Of a DNA stretch of 64,000 nt, positions 27,260 to 34,839 are shown one piece after another. The notes under the pieces were generated by a model. The model was not told the origin of the DNA. It saw only the letters and a program-made list of their open reading frames with translations, and ran no database searches. Position 1 is the stretch's first letter. Every line of letters starts with the position of its first letter. The stretch spans positions 2,294,001-2,358,000 of the forward strand of contig NZ_CP138214.1 in assembly GCF_034043515.1 (NCBI RefSeq), in the 5' to 3' direction. A program made the translations under genes and the position numbers. The stretch is from Pseudomonas sp. MUP55. GTDB lineage: Bacteria; Pseudomonadota; Gammaproteobacteria; Pseudomonadales; Pseudomonadaceae.

Positions 27260-28228
27260 ATGACCATTCAAAACAACGCGTTGCCTTCGGCACGCAAACC
27301 CCTCGATATGCGCGCGTTGCTCGACAACTGGGCGATGCTGCTGGCGGCGGTGGGCATCTTTGTCCTGTGCGCCTTGCTGGTCGATAACTTCCTCTCGCCG
27401 CTGAACATGCGCGGGCTGGGCCTGGCGATTTCCACCGTGGGGATTGCGGCGTGCACCATGCTGTTCTGCCTGGCTTCCGGGCACTTCGACCTGTCGGTGG
27501 GTTCGGTGATTGCCTGCGCCGGTGTGGTGGCAGCGATCGTGATGCGCGATACCGACAGCGTGATGCTGGGCATCGGCGCGGCGCTGTTGATGGGCCTGAT
27601 GGTGGGGCTGATCAACGGCATCGTGATTGCCAAGCTGCGGGTCAACGCATTGATCACCACCCTGGCGACCATGCAGATCGTGCGCGGCCTGGCCTATATC
27701 TTTGCCGACGGCAAAGCGGTGGGCGTGTCCCAGGATCAATTCTTCGTGTTCGGCAACGGCCAACTGTTCGGCGTGCCGGTGCCGATCCTGATCACCATCG
27801 TGTGCTTCCTGTTCTTCGGCTGGTTGCTCAACTACACCACCTACGGGCGCAACACCATGGCCATCGGCGGCAACCCGGAAGCGGCATTACTGGCGGGTGT
27901 CAATGTCGATCGCACCAAGATCCTGATCTTCGCCGTGCACGGCCTGATCGGCGCGTTGGCCGGGGTGATCCTCGCCTCGCGCATGACTTCCGGCCAACCG
28001 ATGATCGGCCAGGGTTTCGAACTGACGGTGATCTCGGCCTGTGTGCTGGGTGGGGTGTCGTTGAGTGGCGGGATTGGCATGATCCGGCATGTGATTGCCG
28101 GCGTGTTGATCCTGGCGATCATCGAGAATGCGATGAACCTGAAGAACATTGATACCTTCTACCAGTACGTGATCCGCGGTTCCATCCTGCTGCTGGCGGT
28201 GGTCATCGACCGCATGAAACAACGCTGA
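27260..28228 (+). CDS. araH: L-arabinose ABC transporter permease AraH
   Basis: A 322-residue integral membrane protein with about ten hydrophobic helices and the CUT2 permease signature (NGIVIAKLRVNALITTLATM; GNPEAALLAGVNVDRTKI). It lies 9 bp after araG and is the last gene of the transporter operon, followed by a REP doublet. Confidence 0.94.
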   Translation: MTIQNNALPSARKPLDMRALLDNWAMLLAAVGIFVLCALLVDNFLSPLNMRGLGLAISTVGIAACTMLFCLASGHFDLSVGSVIACAGVVAAIVMRDTDSVMLGIGAALLMGLMVGLINGIVIAKLRVNALITTLATMQIVRGLAYIFADGKAVGVSQDQFFVFGNGQLFGVPVPILITIVCFLFFGWLLNYTTYGRNTMAIGGNPEAALLAGVNVDRTKILIFAVHGLIGALAGVILASRMTSGQPMIGQGFELTVISACVLGGVSLSGGIGMIRHVIAGVLILAIIENAMNLKNIDTFYQYVIRGSILLLAVVIDRMKQR

Positions 28229-28250
28229 ACCCAAGTCATCTGGAGATCAA

Positions 28251-28341
28251 ATGTGGGAGGGGGCTTGCCCCCGATGAGGGCGTGTCAGTACATGCATCTG
28301 TAACTGACACACCGCTATCGGGAGCAAGCCCCCTCCCACAG
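28251..28341. repeat. REP doublet between convergent araH and mutarotase genes
   Basis: An inverted pair of GTGGGAGGGGGCTTGCCCCC arms (right arm with GGGAGCAAGC). It occupies nearly the whole gap between the two convergent genes and may act as a bidirectional terminator. Confidence 0.92.
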
Positions 28342-28343
28342 TG

Positions 28344-29492
28344 TCAGTTAGCGGAGAACTTGAAGACGGTGTTCTGGGTGTAGGTCTGCCCGGGATTCAG
28401 GCGGGTTGAGGCAAAGGTGGGCTGGTTAGGCGCATCCGGAAAATGCTGGGTCTCCAAGGTGAACCCACTCCAGTGCTGATAGGTCTTGCCGCCCTTGCCC
28501 TTCACCGAACCGTCCAGGAAGTTACTGGTGTAGAACTGCACGCCCGGTTCGCTGGTGTAGAGCTGCAAACGGCGGCCCGACTCGGGGTCATGCACGTCGG
28601 CTGCGAGCTGTTTCACATCGCCCTTGGTGTCCAGCGCCCAGTTGAAGTCGAACCCGCCCTGTTTCGGCTCGGCAAACTTGAGTTGCGGATGGTCGGCCTT
28701 GATGTGCTGACCGATGGCGGTAGGCTTGAGGAAGTCCATCGGCGTGCCCTTGACCGGCGCCAGTTCGCCGGTGGGGATCAGGGTGGCGTTTACCGGTGTG
28801 TAGTGGCTGGCATGCAAGGTGGCGACCTGCTTGAGAATGTCGCCGTTACCCGCGCCGGCCAGGTTGAAGTAGCTGTGGTTGGTGAGGTTGAGCACCGTCG
28901 GCTTGTCGGTGGTGGCGGTGTAGTCGATGTGCAGTTCGTTCTTGTCGTTGAGGCGGTAAGTGACCTCGGTTTTCAGGTTGCCGGGGAAACCCATCTCACC
29001 GTCCTTGGACAGGTAGGTGAGGGTGACCCCGACCGAGTCCTTGTCCTTGACCGGCTTGGCCTGCCACACCTGCTTGTCGAAGCCCTGGGCGCCGCCGTGC
29101 AGCGAGTTGGGGCCGTCGTTGAGCGGTACCTGGTAGCGTTTGCCGTCGAGTTCGAAGGCGCCGCCGGCCAGGCGATTGCCGAAGCGGCCGATGGTCGCGC
29201 CAAAGAACGCGGTACCCGCTTGATAGCCTTGCACATCGTCAAAGCCCAGCACCACGTCGTCGACCTTGCCGTGCTTGTCCGGCACCTTCAGCGACTGCAA
29301 CACACCGCCGTAAGTGATCACCGTGGCTTGCATGCCATGGCTGTTGCGCAACACGTACTGTTCGACGGCGGTGCCGTCATTGGTTTTGCCGAAAGGTTTC
29401 TGCTCGCTGGTCAGGCCTGCGGCGTGGGCGCCGCCACTGGCGATCAACATGGACAGCGCCAGGCCGGACAGCAGGTATCGAGGGTGCTTCAT
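28344..29492 (-). CDS. Aldose 1-epimerase (mutarotase), periplasmic
   Basis: A 382-residue GalM-family protein with a clear signal peptide (MKHPRYLLSGLALSMLIASG, cut near AHA-AGL), so it acts in the periplasm. The catalytic histidine is in LTNHSYFNLAG and the glutamate in TLETQHFPDAPNQ. It would interconvert alpha and beta L-arabinose or galactose before uptake or before oxidation of the beta anomer. Start ATG 29492; the frame stays open upstream through the divergent SDR gene but only as a shadow. It is divergent from the SDR with a shared operator. Confidence 0.92.
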   Translation of the reverse strand: MKHPRYLLSGLALSMLIASGGAHAAGLTSEQKPFGKTNDGTAVEQYVLRNSHGMQATVITYGGVLQSLKVPDKHGKVDDVVLGFDDVQGYQAGTAFFGATIGRFGNRLAGGAFELDGKRYQVPLNDGPNSLHGGAQGFDKQVWQAKPVKDKDSVGVTLTYLSKDGEMGFPGNLKTEVTYRLNDKNELHIDYTATTDKPTVLNLTNHSYFNLAGAGNGDILKQVATLHASHYTPVNATLIPTGELAPVKGTPMDFLKPTAIGQHIKADHPQLKFAEPKQGGFDFNWALDTKGDVKQLAADVHDPESGRRLQLYTSEPGVQFYTSNFLDGSVKGKGGKTYQHWSGFTLETQHFPDAPNQPTFASTRLNPGQTYTQNTVFKFSAN

Positions 29493-29524
29493 GGTCGAAC
29501 TTCCTTTTGTTGTTTTTGGATTGA

Positions 29525-29537
29525 ATAGTTCTACTAA
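29525..29537. promoter_or_regulatory. Putative GntR operator between mutarotase and SDR genes
   Basis: ATAGT-TCT-ACTAA matches nine of ten positions of the ATAGT-N3-ACTAT pattern at 19704-19716. It lies 33 bp from the mutarotase start and 94 bp from the SDR start. Confidence 0.5.
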
Positions 29538-29630
29538 TGTGCGATATTTCGTCACTGAGACAGCGAATTTATAGCCTTTAACGCCGATTTCGTAAAATAA
29601 AATAAGACTAATTGATCGAGGCATCACGTT

Positions 29631-30398
29631 ATGAGTACTGAGCAAGCCCTGTATCCCGACCTCAAGGGCAAGACCGTATTGATCTCCGGCGGGGCTTCCG
29701 GAATCGGTGAGTTCATGGTGCGGGCGTTCGCCGCCCAGGGCGCCAAGGTGGCCTTCGTGGACCGCGCGCAAAGTCAGGGCGAACGCCTGGCCGCACTGTT
29801 GAACTCCAAGGGGCACACCGTTGAGTTCGAATGCTGCGATATCACCGATGAAATCGGCTACCGCGCCGCCATCGGCCGCTTCGAGCATTCCCTCGGCCCC
29901 ATCACGGTGCTGGTGAACAACGCCGCCAACGATGTGCGCCATACCTTGGATGAAATCGACTCGGAAATGTTCGATCGGCTGATTGCAGTCAACCTCAAGC
30001 ACGCGTTCTTTGCCGCCAAGGCGGTGGTGCCGATGATGAAACAGGCCGGTGGCGGCTCGATCATCAACCTGGGCTCCGTCGGCTGGATGATGGCCTCCGC
30101 CGGCTACCCGGTGTACGCCGCCAGCAAGGCCGCCGCCCACGGCATGACCCGCGGCCTGGCACGGGAGCTGGGGCCGCACCATATTCGCGTCAATACCCTG
30201 GTGCCAGGCTGGGTGATGACGGAAAAACAGCTGGCGATGTGGGTGGACGACGCCGCCCGTGAACTGATCGCCCGCAGCCAGTGCCTGCCGGGCAGCGTGA
30301 TGCCCGAGCATATCGCCAACATGGCGCTGTTCCTGGCTTCGGATGCATCGGCGATGTGCTCGGCGCAGAACTTCATCGTCGACGGCGGTTGGGTGTAA
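29631..30398 (+). CDS. SDR-family L-arabinose (aldose) 1-dehydrogenase candidate
   Basis: A 255-residue short-chain dehydrogenase. The cofactor motif is SGGASGIGE near residue 21, D50 after beta-2 (FVDRAQS) suggests NAD+ preference, then NNAAND, and the catalytic Tyr/Lys are in YPVYAASKAA. Genomic place with lactonase, dehydratase and transporter points to oxidation of L-arabinose (and likely D-galactose) to the lactone, the first pathway step. SDR-type L-arabinose dehydrogenases are known in other proteobacteria; Azospirillum uses an unrelated Gfo/Idh enzyme. Confidence 0.85.
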   Translation: MSTEQALYPDLKGKTVLISGGASGIGEFMVRAFAAQGAKVAFVDRAQSQGERLAALLNSKGHTVEFECCDITDEIGYRAAIGRFEHSLGPITVLVNNAANDVRHTLDEIDSEMFDRLIAVNLKHAFFAAKAVVPMMKQAGGGSIINLGSVGWMMASAGYPVYAASKAAAHGMTRGLARELGPHHIRVNTLVPGWVMTEKQLAMWVDDAARELIARSQCLPGSVMPEHIANMALFLASDASAMCSAQNFIVDGGWV

Positions 30399-30504
30399 CA
30401 CCTCTACTGCGCGGTTTATGCGGTGCCGGGGCTATCTGAATTCGAGCCAGTCGGTAAGATGGGCCACGAATGCGTTGATCCCCAGCACCTCAGGAGCAGT
30501 GAGC

Positions 30505-31341
30505 ATGTCCGATTCATCCAGCTATGTCCCACCCAAGGTCTGGACCTGGGACGCCGAAAGCGGCGGCACCTTCGCCAGCATCAACCGGCCCATCGCCGGC
30601 GCTACCCACGACAAGGCGCTGCCGGTCGGCAAACACCCCTTGCAGCTGTATTCCCTGGCCACGCCCAATGGGCAGAAGGTCACGATCCTGCTTGAAGAAC
30701 TGCTGGCGCTCGGGCACTCGGGGGCCGAATACGATGCCTGGCTGATCAAGATCGGCGACGGCGACCAGTTCGGCAGCGGCTTCGTGGCGGTGAACCCAAA
30801 CTCCAAGATTCCGGCGTTGATGGACCACAGCGGTACGGCGCCGATTCGCGTGTTCGAGTCGGGCGCAATCCTGCAGTACCTGGCCGAGAAATTCGGTGCG
30901 TTTTTGCCCACCGAACCTGCCGCCCGTGCCGAATGCCTGTCCTGGCTGTTCTGGCAGATGGGCAGCGCGCCTTACCTGGGTGGCGGTTTTGGGCATTTCT
31001 ACGCGTATGCGCCGAGCAAGATGGAATATCCGATCAATCGCTTTGCCATGGAAACCAAGCGCCAGCTGGATGTGCTGGACAAGCGCCTGGCGGTCAGCGA
31101 ATACATTGCCGGTGATGACTACACCATTGCCGATATCGCCATCTGGCCGTGGTACGGCGGGTTGGTGAAAGGGCGGTTGTATGGCGCGGCGGAGTTTCTG
31201 TCGGTGCATGAATACCCGAACGTCATGCGCTGGGCCGATGCCATCGATGCGCGGCCGGCGGTGCAGCGTGGGCGGCGGGTGAATCGCGTTTCGGGCGACG
31301 ATCAGTTGCCCGAACGCCACAGCGCCAGCGATCTGGATTGA
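30505..31341 (+). CDS. yghU: Glutathione S-transferase-like disulfide-bond oxidoreductase YghU
   Basis: A 278-residue Nu-class GST. The thioredoxin-like domain has LYSLATPNGQKVTILLEEL, NPNSKIPALMDH and FESGAILQYLAEKFG; the helical domain has YTIADIAIWPW. YghU-type enzymes bind two glutathiones and reduce disulfides and hydroperoxides (family knowledge). Start ATG 30505 follows AGGAG. The last 33 codons are repeated twice downstream with 237-bp spacing, with identical changes in both extra copies (QLAERHSAGELD in place of QLPERHSASDLD). Confidence 0.93.
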   Translation: MSDSSSYVPPKVWTWDAESGGTFASINRPIAGATHDKALPVGKHPLQLYSLATPNGQKVTILLEELLALGHSGAEYDAWLIKIGDGDQFGSGFVAVNPNSKIPALMDHSGTAPIRVFESGAILQYLAEKFGAFLPTEPAARAECLSWLFWQMGSAPYLGGGFGHFYAYAPSKMEYPINRFAMETKRQLDVLDKRLAVSEYIAGDDYTIADIAIWPWYGGLVKGRLYGAAEFLSVHEYPNVMRWADAIDARPAVQRGRRVNRVSGDDQLPERHSASDLD

Positions 31342-31815
31342 AATGTGGGAGGGGGCTTGCCCGTGCAGTTGATCGCTCCCACGCTCTGCGTGGGAGCGCC
31401 CCCTGGGACGCTCCGCGTCCCGCCGTGTGACGCAGAGCGTCACGGGCTGCATTCCCACGCGGGAGCGTGGGAACGAGCCATCGATGCGCGGCCGGCGGTG
31501 CAGCGTGGGCGGCGGGTGAATCGCGTTTCGGGTGACGATCAGTTGGCCGAGCGCCATAGTGCGGGCGAGCTGGATTGAAATATGGGAGGGGGCTTGCCCG
31601 TGCAGTTGATCGCTCCCACGCTCTGCGTGGGAGCGCCCCCTGGGACGCTCCGCGTCCTGCCGTGCGACGCAGAGCGTCACGGGCTGCATTCCCACGCGGG
31701 AGCGTGGGAACGAGCTATCGATGCGCGGCCGGCGGTGCAGCGTGGGCGGCGGGTGAATCGCGTTTCGGGTGACGATCAGTTGGCCGAGCGCCATAGTGCG
31801 GGCGAGCTGGATTGA
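31243..31815 (+). repeat. 237-bp tandem triplication of the yghU 3' tail with REP half and hairpin repeat
   Basis: The block beginning at GATGCGCGGCCGGCGGTGCA starts at 31246, 31483 and 31720, an exact 237-bp period. Each unit holds about 95 bp of yghU 3' end with its stop, a REP half (GGGAGGGGGCTTGCCCGTGC), and the long hairpin repeat (31370-31476 and 31607-31713). The second and third tails are identical to each other and differ from the gene at about ten positions. The third copy is followed by a complete REP doublet. No promoter or start serves the extra copies. Confidence 0.93.
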
Positions 31816-31817
31816 AA

Positions 31818-31907
31818 TGTGGGAGGGGGCTTGCCCCCGATGGCGGAGTGTCAGTCACTGTAGTTGTTGACTGACCCACTGCCATCGGGGGCGAGCCCCC
31901 TCCCACA
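31818..31907. repeat. REP doublet closing the yghU triplication
   Basis: A complete inverted pair of GTGGGAGGGGGCTTGCCCCC arms, in contrast to the two half elements in the preceding units, which lack the right arm. Confidence 0.92.
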
Positions 31908-31929
31908 TTTGGATCTTCTTGGCTTCGAT

Positions 31930-32856
31930 TTATTTGTAGCGTTGCTCGAACACCGCCACCTGCTCAGGCTTGATCAGCTCGAAGGGCACCCACACCTGCG
32001 CTTCGATCGGCTCGCCCTTGATCATCCGCACCGCTGCCTGTAGCGCTTGAGTCGCCTGGGCTTTCGGGTCCTGGAACACCGATGCGGTGAGGGCGCCGCG
32101 CCGGATCGCCGCCAAGCCGTCGGGCAGGCCATCGATGCCGACAATCGCCACTTCGCCTTTGCTCTTGCCGGCTTGCTGCAGGGCCATGGCCGCACCAATC
32201 GCCATTTCATCGTTGTTGGCCACAATCGCATCGAACTGCGTGCCCGCCAGCAGCCAGTTGCTGGTCAGGTCCATGGCCTTGCTGCGTTGCCATTCGGCAC
32301 TTTGCTGCTCGACGATCCTGATCCCGGGAAACTCCGTGAGCACCTGCTTGGCGCCTTCAGTGCGGTCATGGGTGGCGTTCTGCGCCAGGTCACCCATGAT
32401 GATCGCCACGTTGCCCTTGCCGCCGAGTTTTTCCGCGAGGTAGCGCATCTGCAATTGCCCGGCTTCGATATCGTTGGACGCCACGGTCACCACCCCCTTG
32501 GGCAGCGTGGGTTGATCGGGATGGCGGTTGACGTACACCAATGGCTTGTTGGCAGCCACGGCGGCGCGCGTCATGTTGGCGGTGGCGGCGGTGTCCACCG
32601 GCAGCACGATGACCGCGTCGACGTTCTGGTTGAGAAACCCTTCGACCTGGTTGAGCTGGCGCACCACGTCGCCCTGGGCGTCTTCGAACTGGATCTGCAC
32701 GTCCTGTTGCTTGGCGGCCGCTTCAAGGCCGGTGCGCACGTAGGTCATGAAGTTATCGTCGACCCGCGCGATGCTCACGCCGATGCGGTACGCGGCGAAG
32801 GTCCATTGGCTGAACAGCAGCAACAGGGTGGCAACCATCAATGAGTAGCGATGCAT
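31930..32856 (-). CDS. CUT2 sugar/cyclitol ABC substrate-binding protein (MocB/IbpA-like)
   Basis: A 308-residue periplasmic binding protein with a signal peptide (residues 1-21, cut after TFA). The mature sequence (YRIGVSIARVDDNFMTYVRT), QFEDAQGDVVRQLNQVEGFL, VDAVIVLPVDTAATANM, LVYVNRHP and VASNDIEAGQLQ strongly recall the rhizobial inositol/rhizopine-binding proteins. It binds a cyclitol or sugar in the periplasm. No permease or ATPase of this class is adjacent; the nearest is araGH. Third gene of the sigma-54-preceded operon, 18 bp after the TIM-barrel gene. Confidence 0.88.
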   Translation of the reverse strand: MHRYSLMVATLLLLFSQWTFAAYRIGVSIARVDDNFMTYVRTGLEAAAKQQDVQIQFEDAQGDVVRQLNQVEGFLNQNVDAVIVLPVDTAATANMTRAAVAANKPLVYVNRHPDQPTLPKGVVTVASNDIEAGQLQMRYLAEKLGGKGNVAIIMGDLAQNATHDRTEGAKQVLTEFPGIRIVEQQSAEWQRSKAMDLTSNWLLAGTQFDAIVANNDEMAIGAAMALQQAGKSKGEVAIVGIDGLPDGLAAIRRGALTASVFQDPKAQATQALQAAVRMIKGEPIEAQVWVPFELIKPEQVAVFEQRYK

Positions 32857-32874
32857 GGGGTATTCCTCTTGTTG

Positions 32875-33654
32875 TTATAGGGTGAATGCCTGGCGGAAAC
32901 GCTCCAGGGCCGCTTCGCTGTCGCCGCTGGCCCAGCCTTCCAGGCCGACCACGCCGCTGTAGCCGATGGCATGCAACGCCCGGGCGATTGCCGGGTAATG
33001 GATTTCGCCGGTGCCGGGCTCCTGGCGCCCGGGCACGTCCGCCACCTGGATTTCACCGATGGCGCTGCCGGCGCGCTGGATCAGTTCGATCAGGTTTCCT
33101 TCGCCAATCTGCGCGTGGTAAAGGTCCAGGTTCATCTTCACGTGCGGGCTGCCCACCGCTTCGATCAGCGCCAGGGTTTCGTCGGCACGGGCGAAGGGCG
33201 TGCCGGGGTGGTCGACTTCAGTGTTGAGGTTTTCCAGCAGGAACACGCGGCCGGCGTCTTCGCCCAGGCGCGCAATTTTTTCCAGCGTCTTGCAGGCGCT
33301 CAGCCACATGCGCCCGGTGGTGCGGCTGACGGGTTGCACCGGCAGGCCGCCGTCGCCCAGGCCGGTGCCGTGCAGGTTGAGGCTGGGGCAGTTCAGACGC
33401 GCGGCGACGCCCAGTGATTCCTGTGCGCTGTGTAGCAGTTGGCGGATGCCTTCGGGGTCGGTGAGCGTGCCGCTGATGTAGCCGGTCATAGAGGTGAAGT
33501 CCGCGCCGGTTGCAGCCAGGGCGCTGATGTCCTTGTCTGTCCAGTTCCAGATTTCCGCGCTGAAGCCCAGTGCATGAATGCGTTTGACCCGTTCGACGAA
33601 CGGCAGGTCGAGGAACACCATCTCGGCACTGATCGCCAGCTTGAACGGGATCAC
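32875..33654 (-). CDS. Hydroxypyruvate-isomerase-like TIM barrel protein
   Basis: A 259-residue AP-endonuclease-family TIM barrel. The metal/acid residues appear in FLLENLNTEVDHPG, MNLDLYHAQIGEG, QVADVPGRQEPGTGEIHY and VGLEGWASGD, which is the Hyi/OtnI pattern. The GTG at 33654 gives a 4-bp overlap with the upstream dehydrogenase stop and a protein of standard length; a longer frame would overlap that gene by 39 bp more. Probably isomerises or dehydrates a keto-sugar or keto-cyclitol made by the dehydrogenase (inference). Confidence 0.85.
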   Translation of the reverse strand: MIPFKLAISAEMVFLDLPFVERVKRIHALGFSAEIWNWTDKDISALAATGADFTSMTGYISGTLTDPEGIRQLLHSAQESLGVAARLNCPSLNLHGTGLGDGGLPVQPVSRTTGRMWLSACKTLEKIARLGEDAGRVFLLENLNTEVDHPGTPFARADETLALIEAVGSPHVKMNLDLYHAQIGEGNLIELIQRAGSAIGEIQVADVPGRQEPGTGEIHYPAIARALHAIGYSGVVGLEGWASGDSEAALERFRQAFTL

Positions 33655-34655
33655 AGGTTCACCGCCGTGCCTTGCTCGCAGGCCTGGATGCACGCGCGGG
33701 CAATCGCCAGGGCGGCCCGTGCATCTTCGCCGCTGGCCAGGGGCTTGGCGCCGCTGCGCAGGCAGTCGACAAAGTGGTTGAGCTCGGCGATGTAGGCGTC
33801 GCGCAGCAGGTCGGTGTCCAGGCGCTGGGTGTCTGCCTGGATGCCTTGGGCCTGGTAGCGCACCAGGTCGGATGCCTGCACGCCGCCCATGGTCAGCATG
33901 CCGGCGCTGCCGAACACTTCACCGCGCACGTCGTAGCCATACACCGCCTGGAAGTTGGCCTCGGCGGTGGCAATCGCACCGTTATCGAAGCGGATAGTGA
34001 CCACGGCGGTGTCGAGAAAGCCTTTGCTTTTGTAATCCGGGGCGATCAGGGCGTCGGCCATGACCTGCACCTGCACCGCTTCGGCACCGGGGTTGAGGTA
34101 GCGCAGGGTGTCGAAGTCGTGGATCAGGGTTTCCAGGAAAATCACCCACTGCGGTGAGGCGCCGGGGTTGTTCAGCGCCGGGTCGCGGGTGAGCGAGCGC
34201 AGCAGTTGCGGGGTGCCGATGCGACCTGCGACGACGTCGAGGTGAGCGGTGCGAAAGCTCTTGGCGAAACGCCGGTTGAAACCGACCTGCAAGGGCACGC
34301 GGGCATCGGCGGCGGCGGCGATGGCGCGGTCGGCTTCATCCAGGGTAATGGCCATGGGTTTCTCGCAAAAGATGCCCTTGCCGGCACGGGCGGCGCTGAT
34401 CACCAGCTCGGCATGGCTGCGGGCAGGGGCGGCGATGAGTACGCCGTCGATTTCCGGGTCGTCGAGCAGTTGCTGGGGGTCGGTATAGACCTTGTCCACA
34501 CCCAGTTCTGCCGCGAGGCGGGCGGCTTGCCCTGGGGTGGGGTCGGCTATCGCGGCAAGGCAAGCGCCTGGAATGTGGCGGGCGGCGGTCAGGCCGTGGA
34601 AGCTGCCCATGCGACCGGCACCGATCAAGCCCAGGCGGATATTTTTAGTGCTCAT
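33651..34655 (-). CDS. Gfo/Idh/MocA-family dehydrogenase, inositol 2-dehydrogenase-like
   Basis: A 334-residue oxidoreductase. The Rossmann start RLGLIGAGRMGSFH, the family motif CEKPMAI with catalytic Lys near residue 99, and LIHDFDTLRYLNPGAE with the Asp/His pair match IolG-type enzymes. MocA of rhizopine catabolism belongs to this family. It would oxidise a ring hydroxyl of a cyclitol or inosamine with NAD(P)+. First gene of its operon, preceded by a consensus -24/-12 promoter on the minus strand. Confidence 0.9.
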   Translation of the reverse strand: MSTKNIRLGLIGAGRMGSFHGLTAARHIPGACLAAIADPTPGQAARLAAELGVDKVYTDPQQLLDDPEIDGVLIAAPARSHAELVISAARAGKGIFCEKPMAITLDEADRAIAAAADARVPLQVGFNRRFAKSFRTAHLDVVAGRIGTPQLLRSLTRDPALNNPGASPQWVIFLETLIHDFDTLRYLNPGAEAVQVQVMADALIAPDYKSKGFLDTAVVTIRFDNGAIATAEANFQAVYGYDVRGEVFGSAGMLTMGGVQASDLVRYQAQGIQADTQRLDTDLLRDAYIAELNHFVDCLRSGAKPLASGEDARAALAIARACIQACEQGTAVNL

Positions 34656-34712
34656 GTATGACCCCTTCTTATTGTTGGCCTCAGGACGGTCCTGATGGAT
34701 AAGGGGACGAGA

Positions 34713-34727
34713 GCAAGGGCTGTGCCA
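34713..34727 (-). promoter_or_regulatory. Sigma-54 (-24/-12) promoter for the dehydrogenase-isomerase-binding protein operon
   Basis: Read on the minus strand: TGGCAC-AGCCC-TTGC, an exact match to the -24 (TGGCAC) and -12 (TTGC) elements with 5-bp spacing. Transcription should begin near 34700, about 45 bp before the dehydrogenase start. The divergent gene encodes a sigma-54 activator, which supports the call. Confidence 0.82.
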
Positions 34728-34791
34728 ATAATTAACTCACTGATATTTAAAGATATTTAACGGCGACATAAATAAACAGTGTCTATTTAAA

Positions 34792-34814
34792 TGACATGTC
34801 TATGCTGACATGTC
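34792..34814. promoter_or_regulatory. Candidate upstream activator sites for the AcoR-like protein
   Basis: TGACATGTC occurs twice (34792-34800 and 34806-34814); each contains the palindrome GACATGTC and their centres are 14 bp apart. They lie about 90-110 bp upstream of the predicted sigma-54 start, a normal distance for enhancer binding, and directly before the activator gene. The AT-rich stretch 34741-34790 between them and the promoter could bend or bind IHF. Confidence 0.6.
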
Positions 34815-34839
34815 GAAAACATGAACATGGATACCGCTT

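Noticed and set aside
25613..27763. 716-codon minus-strand ORF opposite araFGH
   Set aside because: Antisense shadow across three well-identified transporter genes.
29490..30401. N-terminal extension of the mutarotase by ~300 codons
   Set aside because: The real protein begins with a signal peptide at 29492; the open frame upstream is antisense to the SDR gene.
31345..31815. Small ORFs with the yghU tail as separate genes
   Set aside because: They begin inside REP sequence and only repeat the yghU C-terminus; no promoter or RBS.
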